64,000 nt of DNA from Zeus faber (Eukaryota; Chordata; Actinopteri; Zeiformes; Zeidae): contig OY482855.1 in the NCBI GenBank assembly GCA_960531495.1, forward strand, positions 9,077,077 to 9,141,076, given 5' to 3'. Positions 56,901-64,000 of this stretch are shown here, piece by piece. The notes under the pieces were generated by a model. It searched no databases, had not been told where the DNA came from, and saw only the letters and a list, made by a program, of their open reading frames with translations. How positions within the stretch are numbered: the stretch's first letter is position 1; every line of letters begins with the position of its first letter. The translations under genes were made by a program, and so were the position numbers.

Positions 56901-58440
56901 ACCGGCATATTTAAAAAACCGACAACCTCAGCAAAAAAAAAATACGCTTCATTTAGAGTAAATGTCTTAATTTACAAACAATTTATTTCCAAAACATTAA
57001 AAAAAAAAACAGTGCCCCTCCAGTGACTCTGGAGGGTCCGTGTCGGGACGCGGACGATTGACACAAATAAAAATATATTTATTACTTTAATACATATTTA
57101 TATCTCCTCATTGAAATGTGCATTTTGTGCACTTCTATCTGTTTTATCCTGTTATTGTTATGCAGACAGATTGATGAATGATGAGCCCTGAATTAATTCA
57201 GATAGCGCGTATGTTTTTGGCTTGGCAACAATAGGAATCACACGCTTCATCTTTGGGGAGAGATTTCTCTTTCTCCTTCCTCCTTTAAAAATGTACACTC
57301 TCCAAAAATGATATAAGTTCTCAGTGGGCATCAGCGGCAGAAATATTTATTTAACGCGGCGATACGCAAATCTTTGCCTTTGTCGGCTTTGTAATATTTT
57401 TTTCTTCTTCCCCCGAACATTTGAAAACCCCTCCAAAATCCTAATCAACACATGACTAATACATATATATATATATACAGTATATAAATATACATACGTG
57501 TGTTTATATATACAGTATGTATATCTTTAGTTGTGTTGAGAGCTGCGGCAGTTTTCCCAACAGTGAACGGGAGGAAAGATGACATGTTGACAAGATGAGG
57601 AGAGTTGTAGAGTCAAATCTACTGTTGAGTTGGGGAAATAAATACAACAACAACAATAAAAACCCCCACACTTGTAGCCTTGAGCAACGATGTGACAGCT
57701 TGGAGAGCAAAGAGCTCTCCAGATAGGAGGTGCATGAAAGGAAGTGAAGGCAGAACGAGAGTCACGAGAGAGACAATCAGAAATGGTAAGAAAGAAACAT
57801 GAAGTCACACGAAGTGAGTTTGTGTTGCGAGACTCGCAAACAATTTGTTGGCGGCGAACGGATCTTTCGAATCATAATTGAACGACTCTTTTTGCAACAT
57901 CATTAATGAGCGACTCTAATTATTTACTCTAACTAATACTGTAGTTCTCAACTTCAGTGTAAAACTTGAGCTTATTCTGGTGAACACAGAGCTACAATTC
58001 TGACTGGATTTTGATGAATTAAATGAATTAGTGCAGCCCTGCAATTTTGATCTTGCAACACAAGAGCTATTTCCATTAAAAAAAATTTTTGAGTGGAATT
58101 TGAAAGATGGCGTACCCGGCAAACTGCAGAGTGGCTGAAAGACACAACCTTTAAAATTATAAACAAACGACTCTTTTTACTAAGTGACATGTTGAGAACC
58201 GAATCTCAAAAAAGAGTTGAACCTTTCATCGTTACTAAAGGTTCTCACAAACATGAGCTGGTTCTGATGAACACATAGCTGCTATTGTGTTGATTGGAAG
58301 GGATTGGAATTTGATTGATTATTACATCCTTGCAGTTTTGATCTTGCAACACAAGGGATAGTTTCCATTATGTAAGTATTTTAAGGTGTATTCTCCCACG
58401 GTTCACTCGTGTGCTGCAGCACAGTGCTAGAAAAACACTG
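56901..58440. other. Intergenic sequence with an internal duplication
   Basis: No gene seen. Segments near 57940-58130 and 58140-58380 share ACATGAGCT/AACTTGAGCTTATTCTG-GATGAACACA-AGCTAC and TTTTGATCTTGCAACACAAG, suggesting an old tandem duplication. Confidence 0.5.
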
Positions 58441-58635
<195 letters not shown>

Positions 58636-58689
58636 AAGAAGGATAGAGAGAAGATCACAGCTACCACAGGAAAATCACAGGTTAATTAT

Positions 58690-58842
<153 letters not shown>

Positions 58843-59200
58843 TGAGGTGTCTTGGAATATGTGGCGTCCCAAGACAATACCCATTGTATAACATAAAGTG
58901 CCTGGGATCTCAAGAGAGAGAAACAGAGCCCATTGTCAGGGGTCCCGGTGATAAGGGAGGTGAAAATGTGAACGGTGACCTATGTAGGGGAATCAGATGG
59001 GCAGCGTTATCTCTGGTTAAGCATATAAGTACCAGCCCGAGTTTCATTCAACAGAGAATCCATCCGGCTCCGTTCTCTCCCGGACGTCCTAGGCAAGTCT
59101 GGTCTGATGCTGTTCTTTTGTAATAAACCTATTATTTTATTCAAGTCAGGCGTCAGCGGTTTCTCCTTCATCAGCGCATCAAATCGATCAAGAAACCTTA
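58843..59200 (+). repeat. 5' LTR of the endogenous retrovirus
   Basis: Begins TGAGGTGTCTTGG; TATA-like CATATAAGT at 59022-59030; AATAAA at 59122-59127. About 90% similar by eye to the 3' LTR, apart from an indel at about 58890. Confidence 0.85.
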
Positions 59201-59220
59201 AAGTGGCGTCACAAACTAGG

Positions 59221-61285
59221 ATCTGCTGGGCCTCACCTGCCGATGCTGCCTGCTCCAGAAAATGTAGCTGTGTGTGGTTCTTGAAGCAGTAGTGTTTTGT
59301 GCAGATAAGCTGCACTGACAAGAGCAGTTTGTGTGGAGATGGAGATGATGCGTTGATGTGTGAAGTTTCCGTCTAAATTGGGGTTTATTAAGTAGTAAAA
59401 GACGTAAATAAGGGGAATAAGAGAAGTAATTGTAAAGAATTAATTTGTAGAAGTTATTGTAGAATGGCAGAACTAGTAGCCAAAAGTTAATTAAATAACC
59501 ATGCAAGATTAATGGAGACAGGGCCCGTATCTCCTTAAAAAGTAAGACGTGTACATAAAATTATGCGCGAAAGTTGGCGATAGAAAATATAACATAGTCA
59601 AATCTAGTTAGTAAAAACGACTCAAAATTGAAAGAATTGACTCAAAATAAAATTATATGAATGAAGATGAAAAAGATGAAAGTAAAGTGAAAAAGAGATA
59701 AAAGTTAAAAGTCTAAAGTAAGATGAAAAAGATGAAAAGTGAAGCAAAAAGAGTTACAAGTTAAAGGCTTAAAAGATGAAAAATAAAGTTTGAGAAAAAA
59801 TGGGGAAAAGCAGGGCTAAACCAGCCTAAGAGAATGAGTGCATATTGAACATGCATGCTGAAAGAATCTGATTAAAAGGATAATTTGTTAAAAGTCTGGC
59901 CAAAGTGAAAATCTTGATGAAATTAGAAAAGTATACATGAGTTGACGTTAAAAGTATAAAGTTAAGCGCTGTTGAAGTTTTTGGAGTATCAGATGACAGA
60001 CCTTTTGGTGTATGAGTGTGCCTGTGCGTGTGTGAGAGTGTGCCGCGGCTAAAGAGATGTGAAGAGATTTGTGTATTGTTCGTGTATATGTATAAATTAT
60101 ATATAGAATACATGGGTTATTAAATAGGTATACATACTGTATGTGGTGAGCAGTTAAATAATACATAAAAGAAACATTTCTTGCCCCTTTAGTGATAAAT
60201 ATATATGAGCCTGTTTATGGACTTAGTAAAGCTGATAATAAAGATTATGAGCCTTTCTTTAAGGACGTTTGATAAATATATATGAGCCTTTTTCTTTAAA
60301 GGGCGTTTGATAAATATATATGAGCCTTTTTCTTTAAGGACGTTTTTATCAATATATATGTGCCTTTTTCTTGAAGGACGTTTGATAAATATATATGAGC
60401 CTTTTTCTTTCAAGGACGTTTTATACAGTTGATAAAGGATATGAACCTTCACAGGACTGAAATGAATATTAAAATAAATAGAAATAAAATCGGAAAACAG
60501 GAAAATAGAATAAAAATAATTAATTAGAGGTGATATTAGATTGACTAATATATCCTTTAGATTGAAATGCGTCATATGAATAAAAGTAAACATTGCTTTA
60601 TTTCAAATGTGCGAGAAATAAAAAGCTGATAATGTATGTCTCATTGAATTGTATTATAGTATGTATAAGCATTTAGAGTGGTCTTAAGACACTAAACTCT
60701 TGTGTCGTTCTTTGCTGAGTGAAAGCTGGGGGAAAGACAGAGAAGATGGAATGTGTCTGAATTGGATCATCCAAAGGGCAGATGACAAGACATCTGGCAG
60801 TTCTTCACAGACACCGGGAGCTTGCGGATGACAGCAAAAAAAAAATCTGAATCCCGTGAATCAGGCCAGTGCGGATTATCCACAAACTCTTTTCAATAGA
60901 CACCTGCATTTACCTATATGTGTGTACATCTAGTTATAACCTACATGATTGCTTGTTCTCACATATAGGATTACAGTAGTTATTTTTCTTATATTGCGTT
61001 TGCAATTAGTTAGTAAGAGACTTGGCATGAATATTGGTTTCATTATCTGACTATGGTTTACCTTGATTGAGGCTGTTTTGAGAGTGAACATTGATGGACA
61101 ATTTGATAATTTAAGAAAATTGAATATGATCAGATGTATCAGATCATGAACAAGTGAAGTTGCTTTCATAAGTGGGAAGCTATTGGTCTCCTTTGGGGTT
61201 GATGAATTCAGTTGTTTTTGGTTGAGGGTGATTACACGGTACCGTGTAATCACCGTGTTATCTTCTGAACTTTGGTATATGTACA
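59221..61285 (+). other. Retroviral interior without recognisable gag
   Basis: AT-rich and full of stops in all plus frames. It contains the 60194-60425 minisatellite. I see no nucleocapsid CCHC motif or protease motif here. Confidence 0.5.
60194..60425. repeat. Minisatellite of GATAAATATATATGAGCC units
   Basis: About five units of 45-60 bp, each GATAAATATATATGAGCCT, then a TTTCTTTAAGGACGTTT-type spacer, with single-base variants. Confidence 0.9.
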
Positions 61286-61299
61286 TTGACCATGTCTAG

Positions 61300-61895
61300 G
61301 CTAAGAGACTATCTGTTAGGCCCACGGCCTCCCAGCACCACTGAGGCCGCTCTTGCCTCATCTGCAGCTCTCCCCTTGAGCCAATTGACCACACCTGGGA
61401 TCAATTACCTGCATCACTCCACACAGTATAGTCTCCAGCTTCCCAGTCATTCTTTGCCAGACCGTCAACTAGCTTACCCGAGTTGTACAGCTACTTGCTC
61501 CAATCCTAGTTCCAAGTTCCTAGCTCCTAGTGCTTGTTTCAAGTCTCTAGTCTATGTCTCTTTGTATCGTCTTCCCCTTACCCGCTTGTCTCCTCTCGTC
61601 GACCCAGTCTGTCCGTCCATCTCCAGCCAGCCCGGTTTACCTGCTTGTCTCCGCTCGTCGACCAAGGCTGTCCGTCCTTCTCCATCCAGCCCGGTTCCCC
61701 GTCTCTCCACCCGGATCCTGGACCCCTCCTCCCGGTCATCATCATCCCTGCCCAGCCCTGCTCCATCCCTACCTGACCGGGTCCCCCCAGCCAGCTCCAC
61801 CGCATGGGCTAATAAACATCCTTTGTCTGCCTCCCGTCTCCCCGTGTCATGCGTTTGGGTCTCTCCGAGCCCTGGTCGGGACGCTATCATAGGCT
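61300..61895 (+). mobile_element. LTR-like insertion interrupting the retroviral pol
   Basis: A GC-rich block starting near TGTTAGGCCCACGGCC and ending near CGGGACGCTATCA, with TAATAAACATCC at 61810-61821, lies between pol pieces: a RLRDYLL-like end at about 61293-61315 and LLEQEDVTL at about 61900. It contains a partial internal duplication around CTCGTCGACC (61597 and 61657). The 204-codon open frame across it is not a known protein. Confidence 0.5.
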
Positions 61896-61904
61896 CTTAG
61901 AGCA

Positions 61905-63240
61905 GGAAGATGTCACCTTAGTAAGGTGCGTCACGGTAAATCCAACGGAGAACTTGCCAACACCAGAAGATGGGGAACCACATGATTGTGTTCAGGAAGT
62001 AGAGAGCTATGCAAAGCTCTGATCGGACTTGCAAGCTTTCCTACTGTATGTGTCAGATGTGGAGTATTGGACTGATGGGTCCTGCTATCGAATAGGAGAC
62101 ACATTGAGTGCTGGTTATGCAGTAGTCAAAGCCCAAGGAACTGAATTTGTCGTTGAGAAAGCAGAAGTAATACCACAACCCGCTTCTGCACAGCTTGCTG
62201 AACTTGTGGGCCTGACGGAAGCTTGTCTTTTGGCTGAAGGCAAGCGAGTGACAATGTATACAGATTCTGCATATGCACATAATATGTGTCATTTATTTGG
62301 ATCAGTGGCGAAAAATCGAGGATTTAAGGAAACCGATGGTTCTCCGATACAACATCATGCTCAGATAATGAATTTGCTGCATGCAATGATGAAGCCACAG
62401 GAAATAGCTGTAGCTAAGAGTGCAGCACACCAAATGGACAGGTCAAGGGTTACTCAAGGTAACAAAGCAGCGGATGAGGCTGCTAAAGCAGTTACAGGAG
62501 CAAACAAAGCAGGCAAGGTTCTTCTTGTCACCCATGAAGTGGACTTGGAAGATAAAATCACGCTCAGAGATGTGATCTCGATGCAAGAAGCTGCGTCAGC
62601 CATAGATAAACAATTATGGTTGGACTGTGGAGAAATCATGATGGACTGATGGTAGCACCCCCCGAGCGTCTAGGTCTGATGATTCAGGAAGCACATGGGT
62701 TAGCCCATGTTGCAAGGGGGGAGGTAAGAAGAAAAATCACGAAAGAGTATGGTTTTTGGGCACTGTACTTGCTTGAGCAAATTGATTATGTCATAGGCAG
62801 GTGTACAATCGGTGTTAAAAACAATGTTTGGAGGGGTGTGATGAGTCCACCCGGTCACATTCCAACTCCTACAGGTCCCATGCGGAGTTGGCCGTAAATA
62901 CATGTCGTAGATACATGTTGTCGTCGTGGATGGATTTTCATGGGGGACTGAAGCATGTCCAACCAAGCGTAAAGATGCTCAGTCAGTTGCCAAGTTCTTG
63001 TGTCGTGAGGTCATAAGCAGGTGGGGACTTCCAGATCGCATATCTTCAGATAATGGGAAAGAGTTTGTGGATAAAACAGTACAATTAATTCTGCAAAAAT
63101 TGAGAAGTAAACAATGTCTAGGAGATGTTTATCATCCGCAAAGCCAAGGTGTTTGTGAAAAATTGAATGCTGTGCTGAAAAATCGCATTGTTAAAATCTG
63201 TCAGCACACAGGTCTGAATTGGGTAGAGGTGTGTAGTTAG
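61905..63240 (+). pseudogene. Retroviral pol remnant: connection, RNase H and integrase
   Basis: Plus-strand pieces read EQEDVTLVRC, the connection motif LPTPEDGEPHDC, an in-frame TGA at 62020-62022, then an RNase H domain (62029-62649) with the catalytic Asp in WTDGSCY, Glu in AELVGL, Asp in YTDSAYA and Asp in NKAADEA. Integrase pieces follow in other frames, with Asp in ISSDNGKEF and Glu in QGVCEKLNAVLKN; the first catalytic Asp region is disrupted. The connection motif and RNase H type point to class I (gamma/epsilon-like) retroviruses. It cannot encode an enzyme. Confidence 0.85.
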
Positions 63241-63501
63241 AAGCTAACACTAGTAGAGAAATAGCCATTCTGAATATCTGATTCCGTCATAGACGCAAGT
63301 CTATTTTTAACTGAGAAAATGCATGGACAAAGGGGGGAAAAGGAAAATGTTTATTGTATTGCTACGACTAAGCATGTTCAGAAGGGTATATTATAATCAG
63401 TTTGTTTGTTAGTATGTGATTTATATTAAGCCAATTAACATCATAAGGTCAATTACTCTTCTCTCTGTCTAGACTTTGTGTAGTCTCGAAGGGGGGAAAT
63501 C

Positions 63502-63870
63502 CGAGGTATCTTGGAATATGTGGCGTCCCAAGACAATACCCATTGTATAAGATAATCATTAACAGACGGTGCCAGGGGTCTCAAGAGAGAGAAACAGAGC
63601 CCTTTGTCAGGGGTCTGATAAGGGAGGTGAAAATGTGAATGGTGACCTATGTAGGGGAATCAGATGGTCAACGTTGTCTCTGGTTAAGCATATAAGTACC
63701 AGCCCGAGTTTCATTCGACAGAGAATCCATCCGGCTCCGTTCTCTCCCAGACTTCCTAGGCAAGTCTGGTCTGATGCTGTTCTTTTGTAATAAACCTATT
63801 ATTTTACTCAAGTCAGGCGTCAGTGGTTTCTCCTTCTTTATCAACACATCAAATTCATCAAAAAACTACA
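63502..63870 (+). repeat. 3' LTR of the endogenous retrovirus
   Basis: Begins CGAGGTATCTTGG (the initial T changed to C) and ends ACTACA. AATAAA at 63789-63794. It is about 10 bp longer than the 5' LTR, with extra sequence at about 63550-63575. Confidence 0.85.
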
Positions 63871-63940
<70 letters not shown>

Positions 63941-63941
63941 G

Positions 63942-64000
<59 letters not shown>
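63871..64000. repeat. (GATA)n microsatellite 3, continuing past the window
   Basis: Starts at the first base after the 3' LTR and runs to the window end with one GGATA variant. Confidence 0.97.

Larger units (their letters stand above)
58843..63870 (+). mobile_element. Class I endogenous retrovirus (epsilon/gamma-like), defective
   Basis: Two direct LTRs (58843-about 59200 and 63502-63870) bound a 4.3-kb interior with a primer-binding-site-like TGGCGTCACAAACTAGG at 59204-59220 and a purine tract GAAGGGGGGAAA at 63488-63499. Only the end of pol is recognisable, with stops and frame breaks; gag and env are not seen. The flanks are GATA repeat on both sides, consistent with an ATAG target duplication. 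It is non-functional as read. Confidence 0.85.

Noticed and set aside
61286..61900. 204-codon plus-strand frame rich in Ser and Pro
   Set aside because: It crosses an LTR-like insertion, is open in other frames as well, and matches no protein family I know.

Overview
This window is vertebrate nuclear DNA, almost certainly from a ray-finned (teleost) fish. The evidence is spliced genes with GT-AG introns, a V-SINE-type tRNA-derived SINE, a Tc1-like transposon, hAT-like and Tigger-like elements, a DIRS retrotransposon, L2-like LINE tails, a class I endogenous retrovirus and very long (CA)n and (GATA)n microsatellites. I found no prokaryotic features and cannot name the species.

Layout. Positions 1-2640 hold no recognised coding sequence; plus-strand AATAAA signals suggest the 3' end of a gene converging on flii. 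In human the tail-to-tail neighbour of FLII is LLGL1, so llgl1 is a synteny-based guess only. Positions 4241-35972 (minus strand) hold a complete flightless-1 gene, flii. I placed all 31 coding exons by conserved protein sequence, splice sites and reading phase. They sum to 3795 nt, or 1264 residues plus stop. The 31.7-kb gene is swollen by transposons: an internally deleted DIRS element in intron 28, an L2-like LINE with a hAT-like MITE in intron 17, a frameshifted Tc1 and a Ty3/Gypsy remnant in intron 4, and a LINE nested in another LINE in intron 1. A CpG-rich segment of about 1.15 kb separates the flii start codon from the divergent desi1 gene.

Positions 37121-43669 (plus strand) hold a complete six-exon desi1 gene (168 residues, PPPDE/desumoylating isopeptidase family, catalytic His39 and Cys109). 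It includes a 22-nt second exon. Intron 3 carries a hAT-like element with a Tigger-like MITE inside it; intron 4 carries a V-SINE and a stray C-terminal fragment of dtwd1.

Positions 43670-58440 look intergenic: microsatellites, MITEs, an LTR-like segment and short unexplained GC-rich stretches. Positions 58843-63870 hold a degenerate endogenous retrovirus with both LTRs, inserted inside a (GATA)n microsatellite that continues on both sides. Its pol has stops and frameshifts and is split by an LTR-like insertion.

The two genes are independent: flii encodes a cytoskeletal and nuclear-receptor co-regulator, and desi1 a SUMO-pathway protease; only the shared upstream region suggests possible co-regulation. 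I see no clearly new biological system. The most unusual signals are flii splice sites built directly from (TG)50-66 repeats, the DIRS element with its diagnostic internal complementary region ending 16 bp from an exon, and several precise nested insertions.
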